Source: an uncultured Clostridia bacterium (GTDB taxonomy: Bacteria; Bacillota; Clostridia; TANB77; CAG-508). From it: 42,416 nucleotides of DNA. The notes under the pieces are model-generated. The model searched no databases, was not told the origin of the DNA, and worked only from the letters and a program-made list of their open reading frames with translations. Both the position numbers and the translations under genes were made by a program. Shown here one piece after another: positions 9,980-20,418 of the stretch (within the stretch, counting starts at the first letter, position 1; the number at the start of each line of letters is the position of its first letter). The stretch lies in NCBI GenBank assembly GCA_947627415.1, contig CANQVU010000005.1, positions 1 to 42,416 on the forward strand. The letters run 5' to 3'.

Positions 9980-10877
9980 ATACTTTCTCCAATGTTATTT
10001 TTCCTAATTTTCCGCTTCTAAAATCGTTTAAAATAATGCTTGCTGTCTTTTCTTCATCAACATTTCCGCCTGATACTATTGCTCCTCTTTTTTTTCCAAT
10101 TAAATTCATAAGATTATATACTTCTTCATTTTCATCATCTGACTTAATAGTTTCAATGTCATCTTCTGTTAATTTATATCTTTCTATTAAATTTGATTTA
10201 TAGTTGTTATATAAATAAGCTAATAAGTTAAATGCAATTTCTACAGTTTGTAATACCTCATCTTTTATGGAACCAGTATAAGATAGATTTAATGCTACTT
10301 TTTCGTCCTCAAATTTTGGCCAAAGTACACCTGGAGTATCTAATAGTTCTATATTATTTGCAATTCTCACCCATTGTTTTTGTTTTGTTACACCTGGCCT
10401 ATTCCCTACAATTGTAGTTTTTTTATTACATAGTCTGTTTATAAATGAAGATTTACCTACATTTGGAATTCCTAGTATCATTACTCTAATGTTCTTTTTT
10501 ATTCTACCTTTAGACGCTGCTTTTTGCATATCTTCTTCCATTATATTTTCTATTTGTTTTAAAGTTTCTTTTATGCCTTTCCCTAAATTACTATCAGCTA
10601 TAATTGCCTTGATTCCATTCTTTCTATAATACTCTACCCATCTATTTGTTTCTTTTTCTTCTGCTAAATCACTTTTATTTAATATTACTATTCTTTTTTT
10701 ATTCGCAATTATTTTTTGCATGTCAGGATTTCTGCTTGATATAGGAATTCTTGCATCTAATATTTCTATAACTACATCTATTAATTTTATATCTTCAATT
10801 ATCTGTTTTTTAGTTTTAAGCATATGTCCTGGATACCAGTTGATATTGGTTTTTACTTTGTTTTGCTGGTTATTCAT
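9969..10877 (-). CDS. rbgA: Ribosome biogenesis GTPase RbgA/YlqF
   Basis: NWYPGHMLKTKK, NKSDL, GIPNVGKSSFINRL, circularly permuted GTPase. Confidence 0.95.
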   Translation of the reverse strand: MNNQQNKVKTNINWYPGHMLKTKKQIIEDIKLIDVVIEILDARIPISSRNPDMQKIIANKKRIVILNKSDLAEEKETNRWVEYYRKNGIKAIIADSNLGKGIKETLKQIENIMEEDMQKAASKGRIKKNIRVMILGIPNVGKSSFINRLCNKKTTIVGNRPGVTKQKQWVRIANNIELLDTPGVLWPKFEDEKVALNLSYTGSIKDEVLQTVEIAFNLLAYLYNNYKSNLIERYKLTEDDIETIKSDDENEEVYNLMNLIGKKRGAIVSGGNVDEEKTASIILNDFRSGKLGKITLEKVYEK

Positions 10878-10972
10878 TATTTTTACCTTCTTATTCTTAT
10901 TTTTTCTTTTTTATGTGATTCAGGGTAGTCCCCTTTTATATGTTAATAAAGAACAGTCCTTGTAACTGCGTC

Positions 10973-11443
10973 TTAAAATTTATATTGATTTCTATCTGCT
11001 CTATCATCATATTGTCTGTCATAATCTTTATTCTTATAAAACCAATCTGTTTTCTTATCTCTTGCAGTTCCAGTCCTATCTTTATTTAAAAATATATCCA
11101 TTACTGTTAAGAATGGTATTAATACTCCTAAAAAAGATACAAATAAAGTTAAATAATCTGATATGATTGGTTGTCCATTTATTATATTCATTACTTCATT
11201 ATATACATCAGTTCCAAAATATAAACCATAAGCTACAAAATATACTAGTGCTCCTATTATATTTCTTTTTATAATGAATATCATACAAATAAGTGTAATG
11301 AATAATAAAATTATTTCTGTATTAAAATTTAATGGAGTTATTGGAAAATTTATATCCATTGAATAAGCAATCGCAACTACTACTCTAACTAGCCAAAATA
11401 TTCCTCCAAACATTGTTATTAAATAACTAAACATACTTGTCAT
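10973..11443 (-). CDS. Hypothetical membrane protein
   Basis: 156 aa, about 4 hydrophobic segments. Confidence 0.65.
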   Translation of the reverse strand: MTSMFSYLITMFGGIFWLVRVVVAIAYSMDINFPITPLNFNTEIILLFITLICMIFIIKRNIIGALVYFVAYGLYFGTDVYNEVMNIINGQPIISDYLTLFVSFLGVLIPFLTVMDIFLNKDRTGTARDKKTDWFYKNKDYDRQYDDRADRNQYKF

Positions 11444-11479
11444 TAGTTTTCATCCCCTTTAAATTTTTATATTCTATTA

Positions 11480-11698
11480 ATAAAATAAATTGTTGTTTGT
11501 GTGATTGTTTTTAAGTTGATTTGATTAGTAAAATTATTATAAAATAATAATTTTTGTGAAGAAGGACGTCTCGAAAAAATTATATTAAACTATTTTACAA
11601 TAGATAATGTTATTAACATCTCTATATGTTTATTTTCTCACGGGTCGCCCAAGGGTGCGACCCCTACAACATCTGAAATAAATGCAATTTATTTTATT
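11480..11698. mobile_element. MITE-like element with nested GGGTCGC palindrome
   Basis: Ends AATAAAATAAATTGTTG / TGCAATTTATTTTATT; core (gtgaagaaggacgtct..gaaaaaattatattaaactatttta) shared inverted with 35881-36066; nested copy of the palindrome at 11641-11669. Confidence 0.55.
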
Positions 11699-11722
11699 AA
11701 ATACATTCTATCATAAACCTTT

Positions 11723-12574
11723 TTAAATTACTATATCTCTTTTTAACAGTTTGTTTTTTACAGTTCCTAATCCTATAAACTTATTATTATTGTATATTCT
11801 ATATAGACCGTCTTCTAACTCATGTGTTAATTGTACTCCATTTAGAAACAATTCTAATTTTCTATCGTTTAAATCTATTTTCATCTTATCTAAAAATATT
11901 TTCTCTATAGATATTATTTTTTCTTCAATATTTATATTGTCTAGCTCTTCCAAAGAAACAGCATTTTCAATGCTAAACGTATTTACTTTTGTTCTTTGGA
12001 GTTCTTTCATATATCCAATTGTACCTAATTTTTTTGCTATATCTTCACACAATGTTCTTATATACGTACCTTTAGAACATTCTATTTTAAATGTTATTTC
12101 ATTATTTTTATATCTTTTTAATTTAATATCATATATTTCTATTTCTCTTGGTTGTACATCTACCTCTTTTCCTTCTCTTGCATATTCATAAAGTTTTTTC
12201 CCTTTTATTTTTATTGCAGAATATATAGGAGGTATTTGATTTTGTTTTCCAATAAAGCTTTTAATCACATTTTCTATCTTATTTTTATTAATACTTTCAA
12301 AGCTATTATCTTCTTGTATAATTCTACCTTCTGAATCACCTGTATCTGTTTTTTTACCTAAAGCAATTGTTGCGATATATGTTTTTTCATGCTCCACTAA
12401 ATATTTAGAAATTTTTGTTGCTGTTCCGATTAAAATTGGCAAAACACCGGTAGCATTAGGGTCTAACGTACCGGTGTGTCCTACTTTCTTAATATTTAGT
12501 TTTTTTCTAATAATATTTACTATATCATGTGATGTGTATCCTTTAGGTTTGTTTATTATTAATAGTCCATTCAT
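11723..12574 (-). CDS. truB: tRNA pseudouridine(55) synthase TruB
   Basis: NGLLIINKPKGYTSHD, KVGHTGTLDPNATGVLP, YIRTLCEDI. Confidence 0.96.
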   Translation of the reverse strand: MNGLLIINKPKGYTSHDIVNIIRKKLNIKKVGHTGTLDPNATGVLPILIGTATKISKYLVEHEKTYIATIALGKKTDTGDSEGRIIQEDNSFESINKNKIENVIKSFIGKQNQIPPIYSAIKIKGKKLYEYAREGKEVDVQPREIEIYDIKLKRYKNNEITFKIECSKGTYIRTLCEDIAKKLGTIGYMKELQRTKVNTFSIENAVSLEELDNINIEEKIISIEKIFLDKMKIDLNDRKLELFLNGVQLTHELEDGLYRIYNNNKFIGLGTVKNKLLKRDIVI

Positions 12575-12583
12575 TTATTGCTC

Positions 12584-12750
12584 CTTTACAACGTTTGAGG
12601 GACAAGCCTCAGTCACATGGTATTCCTCATAGATTGAGGCATTTCCCTCGTTTCAATAGCATTCCTCATAGTTCGAGGAATGTCTTTGCAAGGTTTGAGG
12701 GACAAACCTCGGCATACGAAGCATTCCTCATAGTTCGAGGAATGTCCCTC
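12584..12750. repeat. TTTGAGGGACA(A)..CCTC / CATTCCTCATAG.TTGAGG palindromic repeat cluster
   Basis: Same units as at 14088-14208 and 21882-22072. Confidence 0.8.
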
Positions 12751-13699
12751 ATTTTAAGTGTTTTTTGCATTCTTCTATTATTTTTGTTTTTGCTTGTTCA
12801 AATGGAAGATTTATATTTCCTCCTGCTGCCCTTATATGTCCGCCACCACTAAACATTAAACATATGTCTGATACATTTACATACTCATTAGAACGAAGAG
12901 AAATTTTATAACCATTGTCAGTCTCTCTTAAAAATATTGAAACTTCTACCCCTTCTATATCTCTTCCCATTTCTACTATTCCATCATGGTCATTATTTCC
13001 AGCTCCTACTTTTTGTTCGTCCTCTTTTGTTATGTATGTAAATGTCAACTTTCCATCTTCGAAGAATTCTAATCTATTAAGAGCTATTCTTGTGAGTTCA
13101 AATCTTGTTTTTGATATTGTTTGTAATACTTTTTTATATACATCAGAAACATTTACTCCTCTATTTAAAAGTTCTGCAACAAATTCAAATGTTTCTGCTG
13201 TTACTCCTTTATATTTGAATCCACCTGTATCTGTAATTATTCCAGTAAGTAAACATGTTCCTATTTCTTTATCTATGATTACACCTAATGCTTCTAAAAC
13301 AATTACTAATATTTGTGCACATGCAGGTGCTGTAGGGTTAACAAAGTTATAGTCTGCAAACATTGTATTTGAACTATGATGGTCAATTGATATTTTTGTA
13401 TTTGCATCTTCAAAATATTTTGCAAATCCGTTTAATCTTTTTATATCTCCTGAGTCTAATGCTATCGCCAAGTCATATGTTTCAGTCCTACCTTCTTTTT
13501 GAATTTTACTACTATTTGGTAAAAATTCAAATGTTTTAGAATATTCTGGTATAACTACGTCTACATCTTTACCTAATTGTTTAAGTCCTGTATATAGTGC
13601 TAAGCTACTACCAATTGCATCTCCATCTGGCATTTCATGTGTAAGTATTACAATGTTTTTTGCCTTATCTATCTCTTCAATAATATTATCTAAAGTCAT
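12749..13699 (-). CDS. nrnA: Bifunctional oligoribonuclease/pAp phosphatase NrnA (DHH family)
   Basis: HEMPDGDAIGSSLAL, DHHSSN, FSGGGHIRAAGG. Confidence 0.93.
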   Translation of the reverse strand: MTLDNIIEEIDKAKNIVILTHEMPDGDAIGSSLALYTGLKQLGKDVDVVIPEYSKTFEFLPNSSKIQKEGRTETYDLAIALDSGDIKRLNGFAKYFEDANTKISIDHHSSNTMFADYNFVNPTAPACAQILVIVLEALGVIIDKEIGTCLLTGIITDTGGFKYKGVTAETFEFVAELLNRGVNVSDVYKKVLQTISKTRFELTRIALNRLEFFEDGKLTFTYITKEDEQKVGAGNNDHDGIVEMGRDIEGVEVSIFLRETDNGYKISLRSNEYVNVSDICLMFSGGGHIRAAGGNINLPFEQAKTKIIEECKKHLK

Positions 13700-13700
13700 A

Positions 13701-14069
13701 TTACTCTCCTTTAATATCCTTCATTATATCTTTTAGGATTGTGTCTATTTTTTCACCATACTGCATTGAATCATCTAATTCGAATACTAATTCAGGTGTA
13801 ACTCTTAAATTTATTTTTTCAGCAATTCTACTTCTAATAAATCCAGAAGAAGATTTTAGCCCTGCTAATGTTTGCTTTATATTTTTAGAATTAAGTATAC
13901 TTACATAAACTCTAGCATACCTTAGATCTGGAGAAATTTTAACAGATGTTACACTAATTATTCCTGTTACGTTTGAATTAGTAACTTCATAATTAATTAT
14001 ATTGCTAATTTCCCTTTTTAATTCTTCATTTATTCGATTAAGCCTGTTATTTCCACTTTGTCTTTTCAT
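13701..14069 (-). CDS. rbfA: 30S ribosome-binding factor RbfA
   Basis: MKRQSGNNRLNRINEELKREISNII..RYARVYVSIL..TPELVFELDDSMQYGEKID. Confidence 0.93.
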   Translation of the reverse strand: MKRQSGNNRLNRINEELKREISNIINYEVTNSNVTGIISVTSVKISPDLRYARVYVSILNSKNIKQTLAGLKSSSGFIRSRIAEKINLRVTPELVFELDDSMQYGEKIDTILKDIMKDIKGE

Positions 14070-14087
14070 TTTATCTCCTTTGCTAAT

Positions 14088-14208
14088 GTATAGGGACACA
14101 CCTTATTCGGATGAGGGACAAGCCTCAGTCACAGGCATTCCTCATAGATTGAGGCATTTTCCTCATTTCAATGGCATTCCTCATAGATTAAGGTATGTCC
14201 CTACTGTG
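14088..14208. repeat. GAGGGACAAGCCTCAG..GCATTCCTCATAGATTGAGGCAT repeat cluster
   Basis: Shared with 12584-12750. Confidence 0.8.
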
Positions 14209-14269
14209 AATTAATAATGTCATTTTTTTCTTATTTATAAAGCAAATTAGGTAATTGCTCCTTTTTCTT

Positions 14270-14395
14270 TAGAAACTAATCAAAAGCGAGTATTGCTAGG
14301 CAAATTGAAGTAAAAAACCGGAGGTGTGCGTTTGCACATTGAGGATTTTTTATCTTCAATTTAATAACGCAAGACGAAGTTTTCATTAGTTTCTC
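14270..14395. repeat. Long imperfect inverted repeat immediately downstream of infB
   Basis: Arms AGAAACTAATcAAAA..AAATTGAAGtaAAAAA and TTTTTTatCTTCAATTT..TTTTcATTAGTTTCT around a GTGCGTTTGCAC centre. Confidence 0.7.
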
Positions 14396-14396
14396 T

Positions 14397-17240
14397 TTAT
14401 TGTTTTACTTGTTCCATTATATAAGCCTCGATAATATCTCCTTCTTTAATATCATTATAGTTTTCAATTTGAATTCCACACTCGTATCCTGATGCTACTT
14501 CTTTTGCATCATCTTTCATCCTTTTTAGAGATATTAATTTACCATCATGTATTACAACATTGTCTCTTAGTACTCTTACTCCTGCATTTCTTGCAACTTT
14601 TCCATTTGTTACATAGCATCCTGCAATTGTACCAACATCAGAAATTTTAAATGTTTGTCTTACTTCTGCGTTACCGATTATTACTTCTTTGTAAACTGGA
14701 TCAAGCATTCCTTTCATTGCAGCTTCAACATCTTCTATAGCATTGTATATTACAGAATATGTTTTTATTTCTACCTCTGCCTTTTCAGCCATGTCTTTTG
14801 CTATTGGCTCAGGCCTTACATTAAATCCAATTATTATAGCATTTGAAACATTTGCAAGTGTAACATCGCTTTCTGTTATTGCACCTACATTTGCATGTAT
14901 TACTTTAACTTTTACTTCATCATTAGATAATTTTTCTAATGATTGCTTTACAGCTTCAACAGAACCTTGAACATCTGCTTTAACTATAATATTTAATTGC
15001 TTTAAATTTCCTTTTTCTATTTGACTAAATAAGTCATCTAATGTAACTTTCGTAGTTGCATTTAAAGCTTTATCCCTTGCTTGACGTTTTCTTCTTTCCA
15101 TTAAGTGTTTAGCTGTTTTTTCATCTTTAACTTCATAGAACGTTTCTCCTGCTTCTGGAACTTCTGCAAGTCCTGTTATTTCTACTGGTGTTGATGGGCC
15201 TGCTTTTTTAACTTTTTTACCTTTATCATTAGTCATTGTTCTTATTCTACCTATAACAGAACCAACTAGTATTGTATCGCCAACATCTAATGTGCCACGT
15301 TGTACAAGCATTGTAGCTACTGGTCCTTTCGCTTTGTCTAATTTTGCTTCTATAACTACACCTTTAGCTTGTTTATTAGGATTTGCTTTTAATTCCTTCA
15401 TGTCAGCTACTAATAATACCATTTCTAACAAATTATCTATATTTATTCTTTTCTTTGCTGAGATTGGTACAAATATTGTGTCTCCTCCCCATTCTTCAGA
15501 AACCAAATCATATTCAGCAAGTTCTTGTTTTACTTTATCTGGATTTGCACCTTCTACATCTATTTTATTAATTGCTACAATTATTGGTATACCTGCAGCT
15601 TTAGCATGGTTTATCGCTTCTATAGTTTGAGGCATAACCCCATCATTTGCTGCAACTACAAGTATTGCTATATCTGTTATTTGTGCTCCTCTTGCCCTCA
15701 TTGCAGTAAATGCTTCATGTCCTGGAGTATCTAAAAATGTGATTTCTCTTCCATTTACATCAACCTTGTATGCACCAATATGTTGTGTGATTCCTCCCGC
15801 TTCTCCTTCTATTACATTTGTTTCTCTTACTGCATCTAAAAGTGATGTTTTACCATGGTCTACGTGTCCCATAACAACAATTACTGGTGGTCTTGCTTTT
15901 AATTCTTCTTCTTTATCTTCACTATCATCAAATAGTATATCTTCATCTGTAACTACTTCTTTTTTATGTGCAGTTACGCCAAATTCTTCAGCAATTAAAA
16001 ATGCTGTATCAAAATCCACTTCATTATTTATTGTTGCCAAAATTCCATATCCTAATAATTTTTTTATAATTTCACTACTTGTCTTTTTAAGTTCTGTACT
16101 TAAATCTTTAACTGTAATTGTCTCTGGTATTGTAATGTCTGTTAAATCAAATATTTTTTGTTTTACCCTGTTTTCATTCTGTTGTAATTTCTTTTTACTT
16201 CTTCTTCCTCTTGTTGTAGTTAAATCATAATAATCAAGCATTGATCCTTCATCAAACATATTTGATAATCTATTTTCTTGTTTTAAATCTTTTAATTTAT
16301 GACTACTTATTTCTTCGTATCCATTTCTTCTTGATTTAGAAGATTTTTTATTTGTTCTTTCTTCATATCTATTATTTTTTTGTTTATCAATAGATTTATT
16401 TGAATATTCCCTTACATTTTCTTTTTCAACTATATCTGCTGACATAATATTTTTAATGTTCTTTTCTATTCCTCTTTCATCAAGAGGTCTTCTACCAAAA
16501 TTAGATTGTCCTTGTCCATTTCTATTAAATGGTCTGTTTGAATTTTGATTGTTATATCCTCTGCTGTTTTGAGCATTTCTATTAAATGGCCTAGTATTAC
16601 TATTACCTTGTGAATCTCTATTAAATGTCCTATTCATATTGTTATATTGTCTATTATTATATCCTTCTTTGTTAAATTGTCTATTCACATTACTATATGG
16701 TCTTGTTTGGGTAGTATTATTATTTCTTTTATCAATTTGAGTTTGTGGTTTTTCATGTGATGTACTTGTTTCTTCTCCATTTGTTTTCACTGTTTCGTGT
16801 GAAATTGATTCTTTATTATTTTCAATTTTAGGCACTTCTTTAGTAGTTTTCTTTCCAAATAATTCACTTACTGTGAGAGGCTTATTAGGTTTATTCCTAT
16901 ACACTATATTATAGTCTGTCTTTCTTTCTCTTTCTATAAAACCTATATCTCTATTTTGTCTTCTCTCAGATTTCTTTTCATCTTTTATTTTTTCATTTTC
17001 ATCATCTGATACAATTACTGCTCTTCTTATAATTACTGGCCCTGTCGTTTCTTTTATTTCTTTTTTTATGCCTGAAAATTTTGATTCTATTTTTTTAGCA
17101 TCTGTTTCATCTACACTACTCATATGTGACTTTACATCTAATCCTAATTCTAAAGCTTTTTCTAAAACTTCTTTACTGTTTACTCCTATTTTTTTTGCTA
17201 TTTCATGTATTTTAATTTTGCCCAATAATATCACCCCCAC
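14397..17240 (-). CDS. infB: Translation initiation factor IF-2
   Basis: [49 protein letters not shown]-rich N-terminal linker. Confidence 0.97.
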   Translation of the reverse strand: MGVILLGKIKIHEIAKKIGVNSKEVLEKALELGLDVKSHMSSVDETDAKKIESKFSGIKKEIKETTGPVIIRRAVIVSDDENEKIKDEKKSERRQNRDIGFIERERKTDYNIVYRNKPNKPLTVSELFGKKTTKEVPKIENNKESISHETVKTNGEETSTSHEKPQTQIDKRNNNTTQTRPYSNVNRQFNKEGYNNRQYNNMNRTFNRDSQGNSNTRPFNRNAQNSRGYNNQNSNRPFNRNGQGQSNFGRRPLDERGIEKNIKNIMSADIVEKENVREYSNKSIDKQKNNRYEERTNKKSSKSRRNGYEEISSHKLKDLKQENRLSNMFDEGSMLDYYDLTTTRGRRSKKKLQQNENRVKQKIFDLTDITIPETITVKDLSTELKKTSSEIIKKLLGYGILATINNEVDFDTAFLIAEEFGVTAHKKEVVTDEDILFDDSEDKEEELKARPPVIVVMGHVDHGKTSLLDAVRETNVIEGEAGGITQHIGAYKVDVNGREITFLDTPGHEAFTAMRARGAQITDIAILVVAANDGVMPQTIEAINHAKAAGIPIIVAINKIDVEGANPDKVKQELAEYDLVSEEWGGDTIFVPISAKKRINIDNLLEMVLLVADMKELKANPNKQAKGVVIEAKLDKAKGPVATMLVQRGTLDVGDTILVGSVIGRIRTMTNDKGKKVKKAGPSTPVEITGLAEVPEAGETFYEVKDEKTAKHLMERRKRQARDKALNATTKVTLDDLFSQIEKGNLKQLNIIVKADVQGSVEAVKQSLEKLSNDEVKVKVIHANVGAITESDVTLANVSNAIIIGFNVRPEPIAKDMAEKAEVEIKTYSVIYNAIEDVEAAMKGMLDPVYKEVIIGNAEVRQTFKISDVGTIAGCYVTNGKVARNAGVRVLRDNVVIHDGKLISLKRMKDDAKEVASGYECGIQIENYNDIKEGDIIEAYIMEQVKQ

Positions 17241-17272
17241 AAATTGCTTTTACCTTAAGTATTTTCTTTATT

Positions 17273-17542
17273 TTATTTATCAATAATTACACCCCTTAAA
17301 TTTTTATAAATTTCTTCATCTATTTTTGTATCAAAAATCTTTTCTAATCTTTTTGATTTTATAACTTTTTCTAGGCATTCTATATTATCACATATATATG
17401 CTCCTCTACCAGATAACTTTCCGGTTTTGTCTATTGAAATATTACCTTCTTTATTCATGACAATTCTAATAAGATTACGTTTATCTTTTTTAGTATTGCA
17501 TCCCATGCACATTCTTTGTACAATTTTTTTCATACTATTCAT
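17273..17542 (-). CDS. ylxR: YlxR/RnpM family nucleic-acid-binding protein
   Basis: RMCMGCNTKKDKRNLIRIV, GRGAYICDN. Confidence 0.93.
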   Translation of the reverse strand: MNSMKKIVQRMCMGCNTKKDKRNLIRIVMNKEGNISIDKTGKLSGRGAYICDNIECLEKVIKSKRLEKIFDTKIDEEIYKNLRGVIIDK

Positions 17543-18656
17543 TTCCTTCTACATTTTCTTCGTCTTTTATATCTTCAGTTTCTTGTTTTTCTAGTAATTC
17601 TCTAAATTGAGACTCACTCTTTATATCTATTTTCCAGTTTGTTAATTTTGCAGCTAAGCGCGCATTTTGTCCTGCTTTTCCAATTGCTAATGATAGTTGA
17701 TCATCTGGAACTATAACTTGTGCAAATCTTTCTTCTTCTCTTATATCTACTGCCATTACTTGTGCTGGTAGCAATGCTGCAGAAATAAATATCGCTGGGT
17801 CTTCATTCCATTCTATAACATCTATCTTTTCACCCTTTAATTCATTAATTATATTTTGAATTCTTATTCCCTTTTGTCCTACACATGAACCAACTGGATC
17901 AATATTTTCATTTGTAGAATATACTGCAACTTTACTTCTAGATCCTGCATCTCTTGCTACACTTTTTATTTCTATTAATCCTTCATATATTTCTGGTATT
18001 TCAAATTCAAATAATTTTCTTACAAAATCAGGATGACTTCTTGAAACTAATACTTGTGGTGCACCTTTTATTCCTTTTTCTACACTTACTACATAAGCTC
18101 TTATTTTGTCATTTACTCTATATTCTTCAGTAGGTATTTGATCTTTTACAAGCATAATTCCCTCTAATCTTCCTAAATCTAATACTACTGTTCCACCATC
18201 TGCCTTTTGTATAATTCCTGAAACTATTTCTCCTTTTCTATCATTATACTCAGTAAATACCATATTTCTTTCCGCTTCTCTAATTTTTTGTACAATTACT
18301 TGTTTTGCTGTTTGTGCTGCTATTCTACCAAAATCTCTAGGAATAATTTCAAATTCTACTGTATCCCCAACTTTTGCTTTTTTATTTTCTTTTTTAGCTT
18401 CTGCTAAACTAATTTGTAACATTTCATCTTCTACATTTTCTACTACTTCTTTTACTGAATAAACTTTTATGTCGCCTGTTTCACTATTCATTGTTACTTT
18501 CACATTTTCAGCAGAATCAAAATTTCTTTTATATGCTGTTACCAATGCTGTTTCTAATGATTCTAACAAATATTCTTTGTTTATTCCTCTTTCTTTTTCT
18601 AATTCTTCAATTGCAGTTATTAATTCTTTAGTTTCAATTGATTTCATTTCTCTCAT
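17535..18656 (-). CDS. nusA: Transcription termination/antitermination factor NusA
   Basis: GSCVGQKGIRIQNIINELKGEKIDVIEW, LAIGKAGQNARLAAKLTNWKIDIKS. Confidence 0.97.
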   Translation of the reverse strand: MREMKSIETKELITAIEELEKERGINKEYLLESLETALVTAYKRNFDSAENVKVTMNSETGDIKVYSVKEVVENVEDEMLQISLAEAKKENKKAKVGDTVEFEIIPRDFGRIAAQTAKQVIVQKIREAERNMVFTEYNDRKGEIVSGIIQKADGGTVVLDLGRLEGIMLVKDQIPTEEYRVNDKIRAYVVSVEKGIKGAPQVLVSRSHPDFVRKLFEFEIPEIYEGLIEIKSVARDAGSRSKVAVYSTNENIDPVGSCVGQKGIRIQNIINELKGEKIDVIEWNEDPAIFISAALLPAQVMAVDIREEERFAQVIVPDDQLSLAIGKAGQNARLAAKLTNWKIDIKSESQFRELLEKQETEDIKDEENVEGNE

Positions 18657-18664
18657 CCTTTCTT

Positions 18665-19117
18665 TTACCAGTTATATACTGTTTTTATTTGTGATATGTT
18701 TTTTCTATCTATTTTTATTTCTTTTTTATTTAAGATAGTTATACTGTCATTATCAAAGTCCTTCAATATTCCTTTATATTGCTTTTGTCCTTCTATAGGT
18801 TTAAATAATTTTATTTGAACTTCATTCTCTACATTATCTTTTAAATGTTTATCCTTTTTTAAAATTCTTTCAACTCCTGGAGAAGATACTTCTAAAAAAT
18901 ATTGTTCTTTGATATAGTCTTCTTTGTCTAGAATATCTGTAATGCTGTTGCTTACTTTTTCGCAATCATCTAAATCTATTCCTTTTTTAGAATCAATATA
19001 TATTCTTAAAAAGTAATCTTTTCCTTCTTTTACATATTCTATATCATATAACTCATATCCTAAATTATTAATTGTTTTAGATATCAATCTCTCAGTTTTT
19101 TGTTCGATATTAGCCAA
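18665..19117 (-). CDS. rimP: Ribosome maturation factor RimP
   Basis: LRIYIDSKKGIDLDDCEKVSNSI, YFLEVSSPGVERILKK. Confidence 0.94.
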   Translation of the reverse strand: MANIEQKTERLISKTINNLGYELYDIEYVKEGKDYFLRIYIDSKKGIDLDDCEKVSNSITDILDKEDYIKEQYFLEVSSPGVERILKKDKHLKDNVENEVQIKLFKPIEGQKQYKGILKDFDNDSITILNKKEIKIDRKNISQIKTVYNW

Positions 19118-19292
19118 CTGAATTTCTCCTTTTCAAAATTTAAGAGTGGGATTTGTTCCCACCCTTCTAGTTATTTTTTCATTTGCTTTTGTATTATATA
19201 CTAATTTATTAAAAAAATCAAGTTTTTTCCATTAAAAACTTATATTTTTATATAATGTATATTTATTTTTTATCTATATACAATAATATATT

Positions 19293-19925
19293 ATGAATCA
19301 AATTTTATTTACCAATGATAATAATTTAAAAAATGATAAAAAAAATGTTAAAAATTATAAATTAATATTGCTATTTTCACTAATCATAATCATTTTTTTA
19401 TTATCATATTATATTTATAGCTATGTAATATCTAATAAAAAGGAAAATATTTCTTTTGCATTACTGAATAATTTCAATATTAAGCGTTTATATTCTGATG
19501 AAAATGAATATACAGTGGTAACATTAAACAATGATCAAGATTTTTTTGTAATTGGTAGTATAGAAATTCCATCTATACGAATTAATTATCCTATACTTTC
19601 AGATACAAACGATGAACTACTAAAAATTGCTCCATGCAGATTTTATGGTCCTTATCCAAATAAAGAAGGTAATTTGTGTATTGCTGCTCATAATTACGAT
19701 GATAATCGTTTTTTTAGCAATTTATTTAAATTAAAAATTGGAGATAAAATTAATATATATGATTCAACAAGTTCATTAACTATCTATTATATTTATGATA
19801 AATTTGAAATTACTAAGAATGATACAACTTGTACTTCTCAAGATACTAATGGAAAAAAAGAAATAACTTTAGTAACATGTAATAATTTTAATAACAATAG
19901 ATTAATTATTAAAGCAAAAGAATAG
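19293..19925 (+). CDS. Sortase
   Basis: N-terminal TM; IGSIEIPSIRINYPIL, CIAAHNYDDNRFFSNLFKLKIGDKI, ITLVTCNN (TLxTC catalytic Cys). Confidence 0.9.
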   Translation: MNQILFTNDNNLKNDKKNVKNYKLILLFSLIIIIFLLSYYIYSYVISNKKENISFALLNNFNIKRLYSDENEYTVVTLNNDQDFFVIGSIEIPSIRINYPILSDTNDELLKIAPCRFYGPYPNKEGNLCIAAHNYDDNRFFSNLFKLKIGDKINIYDSTSSLTIYYIYDKFEITKNDTTCTSQDTNGKKEITLVTCNNFNNNRLIIKAKE

Positions 19926-19964
19926 AGACTATTTATATAATAGTCTCTATCTATTTAATTTATA

Positions 19965-20312
19965 TTATACATTATATTCTCTTATTTTTTTGTATGCATA
20001 AACTGCTGATATTCCACAAATTGCTATTATAACTATTACTGAATAATCTATTCCTGTATATGGTATAGTTGCGTTTGTATTAGTATTATTAGCAACATTA
20101 TTTGTTATATTATTTTGTGTTACAGCACTAATATTTTTTTGTACATTAGTATTATTTTCTGTAATTTCTTCGAAAGTATTATTTTCTGTATTGCTATTTT
20201 CTAATAATTCATCAAGTGTACCTGCTTCTGTTGCAAATGCATTTGTAGTAATAGCTAAAACTAATGCTATAATTGATATTATACATATTATTAATTCTTT
20301 TGTTTTTGACAT
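19965..20312 (-). CDS. Secreted surface protein with sortase-type signal (IPYTG + TM + basic tail)
   Basis: Signal peptide, T/N-rich region, ..NATIPYTGIDYSVIVIIAICGISAVYAYKKIREYNV. Confidence 0.75.
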   Translation of the reverse strand: MSKTKELIICIISIIALVLAITTNAFATEAGTLDELLENSNTENNTFEEITENNTNVQKNISAVTQNNITNNVANNTNTNATIPYTGIDYSVIVIIAICGISAVYAYKKIREYNV

Positions 20313-20418
20313 TTTATCTATCTCCTCTTTAACAATATAATATTATTATAAATTATTCTCTTATATTTATACAACATTTTTCAAAATATTGCAATACTTT
20401 TTTAAAAAAAAATTAAAA

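Noticed and set aside
16400-16760. N/R/Q-rich low-complexity region of IF-2
   Set aside because: Variable disordered linkers are common in clostridial IF-2; not unusual enough by itself.
19144-19164. Hairpin GTGGGAACAAATCCCAC upstream of rimP as a leader riboregulator
   Set aside because: Simple stem-loop only; insufficient evidence to call a specific regulatory RNA.
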